DNA of 6,424 bases from an uncultured Oscillospiraceae bacterium (GTDB lineage: Bacteria; Bacillota; Clostridia; Oscillospirales; Oscillospiraceae). Of the stretch, positions 1 to 5,700 are shown piece by piece. Numbering within the stretch: position 1 is the stretch's first letter; each line of letters begins with the position of its first letter. The DNA lies in contig CAJUPG010000097.1 in the NCBI GenBank assembly GCA_910588455.1, positions 1-6,424 of the forward strand, written 5' to 3'. Below the pieces are notes generated by a model that was not told the DNA's origin, made no database searches, and worked only from the letters and a program-made list of their open reading frames with translations. Both the position numbers and the translations under genes were made by a program.

Positions 1-592
1 CGTGGAACTCGTCGCCCTCAATGATGCAGGTGCCGTCGGGGCTGGCCTTCTGCACGTGGATGATGGCGGTGTCCAGCTTGGGCACGGGGACGGCGGTGAC
101 CTTCTCCCCGGGGTTGAAGGGGTTCTCCACCTCCACGCACTTCAGGTTGTCCACTTTCTCCAGGGTCTTGCGCTGCTCCTCGCTGATGCCCCAGTATTTG
201 GTGAGGCCGGAGCCGTTCATCAGGCGCACGGGCAGGTAGGGCAGGCCCAGGGAGGCGGCGTGGAGCTGAAGCATCAGCACGTCCTGGGAGTAATCCTCGT
301 AAATCAGCTCGCCCTTTTCAATGGCGGCGCGGAACCGGCGGGAGACGTTGGTATAGCCGGAGTTGGCGGTATAGCAGTTGATGTAAGCCTTCACCCGCTT
401 CTCTCCAATGAGCATATCCCAGTCGCCGCCGGCGGGGCCGGCCCAGACGGTAAAGCTGCCCTGGCCTTGGCGCAGGATCTCAAATACAGCCGCGTAGGGC
501 TTGCGGTTGGTCGTAAAGCCGCCGAAGGAGATGCAGTCTCCGTCCTCGACGAATTTTGCGACCGCGTCGTGCAGGGAGTACACTTTGTTCAT
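1..592 (-). CDS. gctA: Glutaconate CoA-transferase subunit A (5' part, runs off left edge)
   Basis: This is the N-terminal 197 residues of a family I CoA-transferase alpha subunit. The family is about 320 residues long, so about 120 are missing past the window edge. GctA pairs with GctB, which carries the catalytic glutamate, to move CoA from acetyl-CoA or glutaconyl-CoA onto glutaconate or 2-hydroxyglutarate in the cytoplasmic hydroxyglutarate pathway of glutamate fermentation. Seen in the sequence: GGFTTNRKPYAAVFEILRQG at residues 24-43, GGDWDMLIG at 55-63, AYINCYTANSGYTNVSRRFR at 69-88, and EDYSQDV at 99-105. All closely resemble the Acidaminococcus GctA as I remember it. The ATG at 592-590 is preceded by AGGAGG (607-602, minus strand) with a 9-nt spacer. 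It is transcribed divergently from the AraC-type regulator, which may control it. gctB would be expected beyond the left edge. A related CoA-transferase with a different acid substrate cannot be excluded, but the similarity is strong. Confidence 0.93.
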   Translation of the reverse strand, partial: MNKVYSLHDAVAKFVEDGDCISFGGFTTNRKPYAAVFEILRQGQGSFTVWAGPAGGDWDMLIGEKRVKAYINCYTANSGYTNVSRRFRAAIEKGELIYEDYSQDVLMLQLHAASLGLPYLPVRLMNGSGLTKYWGISEEQRKTLEKVDNLKCVEVENPFNPGEKVTAVPVPKLDTAIIHVQKASPDGTCIIEGDEFH

Positions 593-667
593 AATGGGTA
601 ACCTCCTCAAAAAGATTGGGGTAACAGGAATCTGGGACTTCATATTTTGTAGTTTATCACAATATCT

Positions 668-703
668 GCAAAATGTCTATTTATAATTTGGCAAAAAGTT
701 TGC
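668..703. repeat. GCAAA direct and inverted repeats, candidate regulator site
   Basis: GCAAAATGT at 668-676 recurs as GCAAAAAGT at 691-699, matching 8 of 9 bases with starts 23 bp apart (about two helical turns). The second copy also forms a small palindrome, GCAAA-AAG-TTTGC (691-703), that overlaps the -35 hexamer of the rightward promoter. AraC-family proteins usually bind direct repeats about two turns apart, so this is a plausible operator for the adjacent regulator. The motif is A-rich in an AT-rich spacer, so chance is a real alternative. Confidence 0.35.
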
Positions 704-728
704 ATATGTTCTCCTGACGTGCTATAAT
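700..728 (+). promoter_or_regulatory. Sigma-70-type extended -10 promoter for the AraC-type gene
   Basis: An extended -10 element TGCTATAAT at 720-728 matches the TGnTATAAT consensus exactly. A -35 hexamer TTGCAT (700-705) has only 3 of 6 consensus bases but sits at the ideal 17-bp spacing. The transcript would start near 735 and have a leader of about 27 nt before GTG 762. A second TATAAT at 682-687 lacks a good -35. Confidence 0.7.
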
Positions 729-743
729 ATGCGTATCTTGTTC

Positions 744-752
744 AAAAGGGGG
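744..752 (+). promoter_or_regulatory. Ribosome binding site that sets the AraC-type gene start
   Basis: The purine run AAAAGGGGG ends 9 nt before GTG 762. The alternative ATG at 729 has no Shine-Dalgarno sequence and directly abuts the TATAAT box. It would therefore lie upstream of the predicted transcription start. Confidence 0.6.
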
Positions 753-761
753 CCCGGGGCC

Positions 762-1592
762 GTGACCAGCGTGGACTTTCATCTTCAACTCAATCACAAC
801 GACTCCTGGAATATGAGCCGTCTGCACTTCCACGACTACAACGAGCTGCTCCTCCCCCTTACCAGTCCCGGCAACATCTTCGTGAGCGACCAGATCTATC
901 CCCTGCGCCGGGGCACGCTCTATCTCATCGGGGAAAACACCCTTCACCGGACCATGGCCACCGGGGCCCACGCCCGGTACGTGCTCCACATCAGCCAAAA
1001 GACCCTGGGTCAGCTGTCCACCCCTCAGACGGACCTGACCCCCCTGGGCCGCGACGCCTTCCGGCAGGCCCCCCTGTCCGGCCAGTCCCTCAACCGCCTC
1101 ACCGAGCTGTTCCAAAATCTGGAGCGCAACAAAAACGACGGCTCCTTCGGCAGCGACACCCGCCAGACCTGGGCGCTGCTGGAGCTGCTTCTCTGTGTGG
1201 TCCCCATTTTCCGTATGTCCACCGCCGGAGAGTCCATCTGCAACAAGGATTTTTTGCGGGTATCCCCCATTCTGGACTACATCCGGCAAAATCTGACCAA
1301 GCCCCTCACCCTGGATCAGATCGCCGGGGAATTTTATATCAGCAAGCACTACCTGTGCCGGATTTTCAAGGCGGCCACCGGTTTTCCGGTGATGGAATAC
1401 ATTATATACAGCCGCATCCTGAAGGCCCGCCAGCTTTTGCAGGAGGGCGTAAGCGTTCAGCAGGCCGGGGAGCTGTCCGGCTTTTCCGACAACTCCCACT
1501 TTATCCGCACCTTCGGCCATCTGACCGGCACTTCCCCTGGGCGCTATGCCAGGGACTACCAGAGCAGCGACCAGATTTTGCTGAATAATTAA
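762..1592 (+). CDS. AraC-family transcriptional regulator
   Basis: This is a cytoplasmic DNA-binding regulator of 276 residues from GTG 762; a longer reading frame from ATG 729 would add 11. The N-terminal half looks like an AraC-type cupin sensor. It has HFHDYNELLL near residues 22-31 and a beta-rich stretch ending in RYVLHI near 72-77. The C-terminal hundred residues are a typical paired helix-turn-helix domain. The first HTH is at about 182-202 (LTLDQIAGEFYISKHYLCRI). The second contains the family signature SGFSDNSHFIRTF, followed by TGTSPGRY, at about 239-262. It is divergent to gctA and lies 29 nt upstream of the zinc-ribbon gene with no terminator between, so it may control either or both. 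The ligand cannot be read from the sequence; a small acid or pathway intermediate would fit the gctA neighbour, but that is speculation. Family assignment is secure, start codon fairly so. Confidence 0.92.
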   Translation: MTSVDFHLQLNHNDSWNMSRLHFHDYNELLLPLTSPGNIFVSDQIYPLRRGTLYLIGENTLHRTMATGAHARYVLHISQKTLGQLSTPQTDLTPLGRDAFRQAPLSGQSLNRLTELFQNLERNKNDGSFGSDTRQTWALLELLLCVVPIFRMSTAGESICNKDFLRVSPILDYIRQNLTKPLTLDQIAGEFYISKHYLCRIFKAATGFPVMEYIIYSRILKARQLLQEGVSVQQAGELSGFSDNSHFIRTFGHLTGTSPGRYARDYQSSDQILLNN

Positions 1593-1604
1593 AGACACAC
1601 AGAG

Positions 1605-1610
1605 AGAGGA
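1605..1610 (+). promoter_or_regulatory. Ribosome binding site that sets the zinc-ribbon gene start
   Basis: AGAGGA at 1605-1610 lies 11 nt upstream of ATG 1622. It overlaps the first base of the earlier in-frame ATG at 1610, so that codon cannot use it. This favours the shorter protein starting MNCPYCG. Confidence 0.5.
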
Positions 1611-1621
1611 TGTCATGCGCT

Positions 1622-1864
1622 ATGAACTGCCCTTACTGCGGCCAGATGATGGAGCACGGAACCCTGTGCGCCAACGGGAATATCCGCTTCATGCCCGACG
1701 GGGTGAAGGACCCCCTGTTTTTCAACCGGGACGAATATGAGGACCGGGGGGCCGTGCTCTTCCCACCCTACTGGGACGACAAGCGCCTGTTCCGGCGGGG
1801 GACCACCTCCGCCCACATCTGCCGGGACTGCGAAACAATGCTGGTGGAATTTCCGGAGGATTGA
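1622..1864 (+). CDS. Small zinc-ribbon-like protein (resembles DUF6487/PF20097)
   Basis: An 80-residue cytoplasmic protein with no signal peptide or membrane segment. It starts with MNCPYCGQMM, giving CPYC at residues 3-6, and ends with a second knuckle, CRDC, at about 69-72. The two pairs most likely hold one zinc ion. The layout, with a short beta-rich centre containing FFNRDEY and a near C-terminal CxxC followed by a hydrophobic strand, resembles small proteins grouped as DUF6487, whose function is not known to me. An in-frame ATG at 1610 would give 84 residues but has no usable ribosome binding site. Its stop codon ends 3 nt before the AlaX start, and its last codons contain the AlaX Shine-Dalgarno, so the two are probably translationally coupled. 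I assign no function beyond probable zinc binding. Confidence 0.8.
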   Translation: MNCPYCGQMMEHGTLCANGNIRFMPDGVKDPLFFNRDEYEDRGAVLFPPYWDDKRLFRRGTTSAHICRDCETMLVEFPED

Positions 1865-1867
1865 CCT

Positions 1868-3031
1868 ATGACAGAGAAATTATATGAGCGGGACTCATTT
1901 TTAGCCCAATTTTCCGCCCGGGTACTGGACTGCCGGGAGGACCGGCGGGGCTTCTGGGTGGAGCTGGACCGGACGGCCTTTTTTCCCGAAGGGGGCGGGC
2001 AGCCCTGGGATACGGGAACTCTGAACGGCGTGCCCGTGCTGGAGGTCCATAGCAAAGAGGGCAGGATTCTGCACCTGTGTTCCCGGCCCCTGGAGGCGGG
2101 GACCGCCGTGGAGGGGGAGCTCGACTGGCCCCGGCGCTTTGACCTGATGCAGCAGCACTCCGGAGAGCACATCGTCTCCGGGCTGGCCCACCAGAAATTC
2201 GGCTGCGACAACGTGGGCTTCCACCTGGGGGCGGAGCGGGTGACCATCGACCTGAACGCGGAACTGACCCCGGAGGACTTGATCTGGCTGGAGAATGCGG
2301 TCAACCGCTATATCTGGCAGGACCGCCCCGTTCGGGTGACCTGCCCCCCGCCGGAGGAGCTGGAAAAAATCCCCTACCGGAGCAAAAAGGCCCTCACGGG
2401 CCAGGTGCGTCTGGTGGAGTTCCCTGGGGCGGATCTCTGCGCCTGCTGCGGCACCCACGTAAACACGGCGGGGCAGGCGGGGCCGGTGAAGCTGCTCTCC
2501 TGTGTCAAATTCCGCGCCGGTGTGCGCATCGAGCTGGTGTGCGGCGGCAGGGCTTTGGACTATCTGGGGGAGATTTTGGGACAAAACACGCAAATTTCCC
2601 AGCTGCTGTCGGCCAAGCCTCTGGAGACCGCCCAGGGCGTACAGCGGCTGCTGGCGGAAAACGCCGCCCTCAAGGCCCGGACGGCCCAGCTGGAGGAGGT
2701 CCGGTTTAACGCCCTGGCCGTCCAGTGCGCCGGGACAGGGGATGTGCTGGCGGTGGAGCCGGACCTGTCCCCCGGCGCCCTGCGCCTGCTGGCGGACAAG
2801 CTGGCCGGTAGCTGCGGCGGCCGGTGTGCCTGCGCCTCCCCCAAGCCGGAGGGGGGCTGCTCCTACGTGCTGACCTGCCGGGAAGGGGACGTGCGCCCTC
2901 TGGCTCAGGAGCTGAACCGGGACTTGTCTGGCCGGGGCGGGGGCAAGCCCAATTTTGTTCAGGGCGGCGTGTCCGCCGGCCCATCGGAATTTGTAACATT
3001 TTTTGCAGTAAGAGGTTTCCATGGTCTATAA
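1868..3031 (+). CDS. alaX: Alanyl-tRNA editing protein, long form (AlaX-L)
   Basis: A 387-residue free-standing homologue of the editing half of alanyl-tRNA synthetase. The family hydrolyses mischarged Ser-tRNA(Ala) (and Gly-tRNA(Ala) in some members) in the cytoplasm. Residues 1-90 form the small beta-barrel part with FFPEGGGQPWDTG (38-50). The zinc-binding, catalytic motifs are complete: HSGEH (H97, H101) and C193-CGT-H197. Residues about 233-285 are a helical, coiled-coil-like linker. The C-terminal part resembles a DHHA1/C-Ala domain, including the glycine-rich GRGGGKPNFVQGG at 355-367. Possession of that domain and the length mark the long AlaX form. ATG 1868 has GGAGGA (1855-1860) 7 nt upstream. 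It sits between the zinc-ribbon gene (3-nt gap) and the CmpB-family gene (11-nt overlap). All key residues are present, so it is probably active. Confidence 0.93.
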   Translation: MTEKLYERDSFLAQFSARVLDCREDRRGFWVELDRTAFFPEGGGQPWDTGTLNGVPVLEVHSKEGRILHLCSRPLEAGTAVEGELDWPRRFDLMQQHSGEHIVSGLAHQKFGCDNVGFHLGAERVTIDLNAELTPEDLIWLENAVNRYIWQDRPVRVTCPPPEELEKIPYRSKKALTGQVRLVEFPGADLCACCGTHVNTAGQAGPVKLLSCVKFRAGVRIELVCGGRALDYLGEILGQNTQISQLLSAKPLETAQGVQRLLAENAALKARTAQLEEVRFNALAVQCAGTGDVLAVEPDLSPGALRLLADKLAGSCGGRCACASPKPEGGCSYVLTCREGDVRPLAQELNRDLSGRGGGKPNFVQGGVSAGPSEFVTFFAVRGFHGL

Positions 3032-4337
3032 TTCCTATCAGCTTTTGTGGTTTTTCCTCCTGTACGCCTTTCTGGGGTGGCTGTCTGAAACCGCCCTGGC
3101 GGCGGTGCGGAAAAACCGCCTGATTAACCGGGGCTTTCTGAACGCCCCCTTCTCCCCCACCTACGGACTGGGCGGTGTGCTGTTCACCCTGTTTCTGTCC
3201 GACCTGCATGAAGACTTGTTTTTCCTGTTCCTGGGCGGCGCCCTGATCGCCACCTTCCTGGAGCTGGTCACCGGCGGGCTGCTGGAGAAGCTGTTTCACC
3301 AAAAATGGTGGGACTACTCCCAATACAAGTGGAACTTTGGGGGCTACATCTGCGCCCGGTACGCCGCAATCTGGGGCTTGATGGCCCTTCTGGTGCAGCT
3401 GGTCCTCAACCCCCTGGCCGCAGCCGTCCTGTCCCTGATCCCCTATCCCCTGGGGCGGGTGGTGCTGATTGTGGTCTACGTCCTGCTGGGTATCGACTTT
3501 TTCGGCTCCTGGCTGGCGGTGCTGCAGCTGCATTCCAGCCTGAAGGGCCCCAACGAGGTCTATAAATTCTGGCACCGGCTCTCCCAGCGGCTGGACAACG
3601 CGGTTACCCGCCGCATCCAGCGCCGTATGGCCGCCGCCTACCCCAGTCTGGAAAAGGAAAAACTCCGCTCCATCGCCCAGGAGCGGGAAAATCTGCCCCC
3701 CTTTGCCTACGGCATCGGCTATTACAAGCTGTTTTCCCTCTTTTTGATTGGCGCGTTTTTGGGGGACATCACCGAAACCATCTGGTGCCTGCTCATCGCC
3801 GGGCGGCTCATGAGCCGGAGCAGCGTGGTATACGGCCCCTTCTCCATTGTGTGGGGGCTGGGGTGCGTGCTGCTCACCGCCCTGCTCTACCGCTACCGGG
3901 AGCGCAGCGACAGCTTCATCTTCCTGTTCGGCACCGTGGTGGGCGGGGCCTATGAGTACATCTGCTCCGTGTTCACCGAGCTGGTATTCGGGACCATTTT
4001 CTGGGACTACAGCCACCTGCCCTTCAACCTGGCCGGGCGGATCAACCTGCTGTTTTGCTTCTTCTGGGGCATCGCGGCAGTGGTCTGGATCAAGCACATC
4101 TATCCCCGGCTCTCCCGGCAGATTGAACGAATTCCATTCCGTATAGGCAAGCGGCTTGTCCGGGGGCTGACGGTCTTTATGATTTTCAACATCATTGTTT
4201 CCGGCCTGGCTCTGGACCGCTACTGCCAGCGGGCCGGGGAGGGAGAGGCCCCCTCCTCCTCTCTGGAGCTGTTCCTGGACCAGCGGTTCCCAGACGAGCG
4301 GATTGAGCGGGTTTATCCCAACATGAAAATGACCTGA
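3021..4337 (+). CDS. CmpB-family polytopic membrane protein with two repeats (putative ABC-transporter type IV)
   Basis: A 438-residue integral membrane protein of the family called putative ABC-transporter type IV or CmpB (PF06541), common in Firmicutes. Despite the name I know of no proven transport role. It holds two copies of the domain. Copy 1 (about 13-132) has FLGWLSET, APFSPTYGLGGVL and WWDYSQYKWNFGGYI. Copy 2 (about 240-364) has FLGDITET, GPFSIVWGLGCVL and FWDYSHLPFNLAGRI. A hydrophobic pair near 134-170 and a charged, probably cytoplasmic linker (about 180-232, rich in Arg/Lys/Glu) separate them. A final membrane segment lies at about 382-398, followed by a hydrophilic tail ending ERVYPNMKMT. 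No ATPase or solute-binding gene is nearby. ATG 3021 overlaps the alaX 3' end by 11 nt and has AGAGG 5 nt upstream, which indicates coupled translation. Function unassigned. Confidence 0.88.
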   Translation: MVYNSYQLLWFFLLYAFLGWLSETALAAVRKNRLINRGFLNAPFSPTYGLGGVLFTLFLSDLHEDLFFLFLGGALIATFLELVTGGLLEKLFHQKWWDYSQYKWNFGGYICARYAAIWGLMALLVQLVLNPLAAAVLSLIPYPLGRVVLIVVYVLLGIDFFGSWLAVLQLHSSLKGPNEVYKFWHRLSQRLDNAVTRRIQRRMAAAYPSLEKEKLRSIAQERENLPPFAYGIGYYKLFSLFLIGAFLGDITETIWCLLIAGRLMSRSSVVYGPFSIVWGLGCVLLTALLYRYRERSDSFIFLFGTVVGGAYEYICSVFTELVFGTIFWDYSHLPFNLAGRINLLFCFFWGIAAVVWIKHIYPRLSRQIERIPFRIGKRLVRGLTVFMIFNIIVSGLALDRYCQRAGEGEAPSSSLELFLDQRFPDERIERVYPNMKMT

Positions 4338-4375
4338 ACCGGGAGGGAGGGTCCCAGCTGAAAACAGGCCATGTA

Positions 4376-4386
4376 AACCGCCGGTT
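4376..4386. repeat. Small palindrome AACCG-C-CGGTT
   Basis: A perfect 11-bp inverted repeat with 5-bp arms around a single C. It lies about 78 bp before the Xre-type gene and just before the A-tract of the following stem-loop. Its position suits an autoregulatory operator for the adjacent HTH protein, but it is short and occurs only once here. Confidence 0.3.
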
Positions 4387-4389
4387 AGC

Positions 4390-4439
4390 AAAAAAACACC
4401 CCCAGGATGGTGGTGCTTCACCGTCCTGGGGGGTATATT
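4390..4439. terminator. Strong stem-loop between the CmpB-family and Xre-type genes
   Basis: A 14-bp GC-rich stem (4399-4412 with 4419-4432, one G-U pair when read as plus-strand RNA) closes a 6-nt loop, GTGCTT. On the plus side it is followed by the weak tract GTATATTTA. On the minus side it is followed by TGTTTTTTT (complement of seven A at 4390-4396). As an intrinsic terminator it is therefore better formed for leftward transcription, although it probably also ends or attenuates the rightward alaX-CmpB transcript. Rightward transcription of the Xre gene must either start beyond it or read through it. TATATT at 4434-4439 is a possible -10 box, but no good -35 accompanies it. Confidence 0.65.
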
Positions 4440-4463
4440 TAGGGCAGAAGGAGGTCGATTGAT

Positions 4464-5645
4464 ATGACAACAACCGGACAGCGCATTGCCGCCAAGCGCA
4501 AGGAGCTGGGGCTGTCCCAGGAGGCGCTGGGGGAAAAGCTGGGGGTATCCCGGCAGTCTATTTATAAGTGGGAGTCCGACACCTCCCTGCCTGAAATCGA
4601 AAAGCTGATTTCCCTGAGCCGCCTGTTTTCCGTGCCCGTGGGCTGGCTGCTGGGGGTGGAGGAGGTCTCCGAAAACCAGGAACAGCTCATTGAGGACATT
4701 CTCTCCCGGTATCCGTCCCCGAAGAAATCTCCCTGGGCCGGGTGGGCCATAGGCGGGCTGGCCGTGCTGTGCGCCGCAGCTCTGGCGGCGGTGTTCTCCC
4801 TCAGCGGCCAGGTGAAGGACATTAAGGCCCACTACAATTTTCTGACCGCCCAGTACAACAGCGTATCCATGCAGGTATCCAATCAGACCAACATACTGAC
4901 CCATCGGATGGAAGAAATCCTGGCGGCCCAAAACCATTTGACCGCCGATTACACTGTGGAGCAGGTCCGCACCAGCCCGGCCGATAATACGGTTACATTC
5001 GCTGTCCAAGTGGTCCCCAAGACCTACACGGAGGGGATGGAGGTCCTGTTCCTGGCAAACAACGGCAATGGAGCGGAAGAGTTCCCCGTGGCGGGGGACG
5101 GAAATCTCGTCTTTTCCCGGGAAATCACCTGTGGACTGACCGACAAAATCAGCATTTCCGCGGCTTTTGTCACCCCCGAAGGCCGCCAGACCCAGCTGCT
5201 GGACACCTTTACCAATCTCTACCGGGACAGCTTTGAGGGCTGCCGGCCCAAGTGGAACGGCTATGTGGAACTGGTGGGGCGTCTGGCAGAGGAGGATGGC
5301 CTGTTCCATTTTGGAGGAGAGTCATTTCAGCTCTATGTGCCCAGCGGGACAAGCCCCGCCCTGGAGGTAGCTCTGTTTCAGGACCAAAAGCTGATCTGCT
5401 ACCTGGAGAAAGCCCCATATGAGAGCACAGAGCCTGGGGACTCAGGACAAATCTATACGCTGCCGGAGGTTGCCCTGGACATTCCCCAAGGAGGCACTTT
5501 GACCATTGCCGCCTTCTACAAGGACGAATATGGCCGTTCCGGAGTGGAGCCCCTTATTCCCCGCTATGTCCGGGAGGAAAATATGCTGAATTACGCTTCG
5601 GGCGACTACCATTTTCTCTATGATCTCTCCAGCTATGTATTTTGA
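4464..5645 (+). CDS. Membrane-anchored Xre-family regulator with beta-rich ectodomain
   Basis: A 393-residue one-component regulator. Residues 6-60 are a classic Xre/Cro-CI helix-turn-helix: LSQEALGEKLGVSRQSIYKW at 17-36, then WESDTSLPEIEKL and VPVGWLLG. A linker follows, then one membrane segment at about 93-113 (GWAIGGLAVLCAAALAAVF) after KK at 87-88. The N terminus is therefore cytoplasmic and the C terminus outside, with no cleaved signal. Residues 114-160 look helical and may form a coiled coil for dimerisation. Residues 161-393 are a beta-rich outer domain, possibly two Ig-like units: about 163-255, containing VTPEGRQT, and 265-375, containing YKDEYGRSG. The layout resembles ToxR/RodZ-type tethered HTH proteins, so it may sense a surface signal and act on DNA at the membrane; ligand and targets unknown. 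ATG 4464 has AAGGAGG (4448-4454) 9 nt upstream. It follows a stem-loop and converges on tuf. Confidence 0.88.
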   Translation: MTTTGQRIAAKRKELGLSQEALGEKLGVSRQSIYKWESDTSLPEIEKLISLSRLFSVPVGWLLGVEEVSENQEQLIEDILSRYPSPKKSPWAGWAIGGLAVLCAAALAAVFSLSGQVKDIKAHYNFLTAQYNSVSMQVSNQTNILTHRMEEILAAQNHLTADYTVEQVRTSPADNTVTFAVQVVPKTYTEGMEVLFLANNGNGAEEFPVAGDGNLVFSREITCGLTDKISISAAFVTPEGRQTQLLDTFTNLYRDSFEGCRPKWNGYVELVGRLAEEDGLFHFGGESFQLYVPSGTSPALEVALFQDQKLICYLEKAPYESTEPGDSGQIYTLPEVALDIPQGGTLTIAAFYKDEYGRSGVEPLIPRYVREENMLNYASGDYHFLYDLSSYVF

Positions 5646-5685
5646 CAAGAAAGCGGACCGCCTTGGCGGTCCGCTTTCTTGTTTT
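5646..5685. terminator. Bidirectional terminator shared by the Xre-type gene and tuf
   Basis: A perfect inverted repeat with 17-bp arms (5646-5662 and 5665-5681) and a 2-nt centre, effectively a CTTG tetraloop. It begins immediately after the Xre stop codon and ends 19 bp before the tuf stop codon. The A/T-rich outer stem (CAAGAAAG pairing with CTTTCTTG) extends into TTTT at 5682-5685 on the plus strand. On the minus strand, CTTTCTTG is followed by TCAAAAT, so the U-run is mostly within the stem. The convergent layout and the single hairpin imply that both genes use it. Confidence 0.9.
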
Positions 5686-5700
5686 GATTGTAATTGGAAA

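Larger units (their letters stand above)
593..761. promoter_or_regulatory. Divergent control region between gctA and the AraC-type gene
   Basis: This is the only clearly AT-rich stretch in the left half of the window; positions 637-735 stand out against GC-rich coding DNA on both sides. It must hold the start signals for gctA (leftward) and the regulator (rightward). The rightward promoter is convincing and listed separately. For gctA I see the ribosome binding site but no promoter with both boxes well matched. TATAAA-like and TTGCAG-like hexamers occur on the minus strand at poor spacing. Short GCAAA repeats lie in the centre. Shared control by the AraC-family protein is an inference from the divergent layout. 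Confidence 0.6.

Noticed and set aside
2..601. A 199-codon plus-strand frame at the left edge
   Set aside because: It is the complement of gctA, whose translation matches the known family over all 197 visible residues and has a good ribosome binding site.
682..687. A second TATAAT box upstream of the AraC-type gene
   Set aside because: There is no acceptable -35 hexamer at 16-18 bp upstream and no TG extension. The box at 723-728 is better supported.
681..1616. A 311-codon minus-strand frame opposite the AraC-type gene
   Set aside because: It is an antisense shadow of a clear AraC-family protein, and its low-complexity product has no family resemblance. It also extends into the gctA-araC control region.
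1901..3022. A 373-codon minus-strand frame opposite alaX
   Set aside because: The plus strand encodes AlaX-L with all catalytic motifs in order. The antisense product is compositionally biased and unrecognisable.
2706..5309. An 867-codon open reading frame on the minus strand
   Set aside because: It runs antisense across three well-supported plus-strand genes. Its product is rich in Gly, Gln, Pro and His with no recognisable domain, as expected from the complement of GC-rich codons. No ribosome binding site or promoter was seen.
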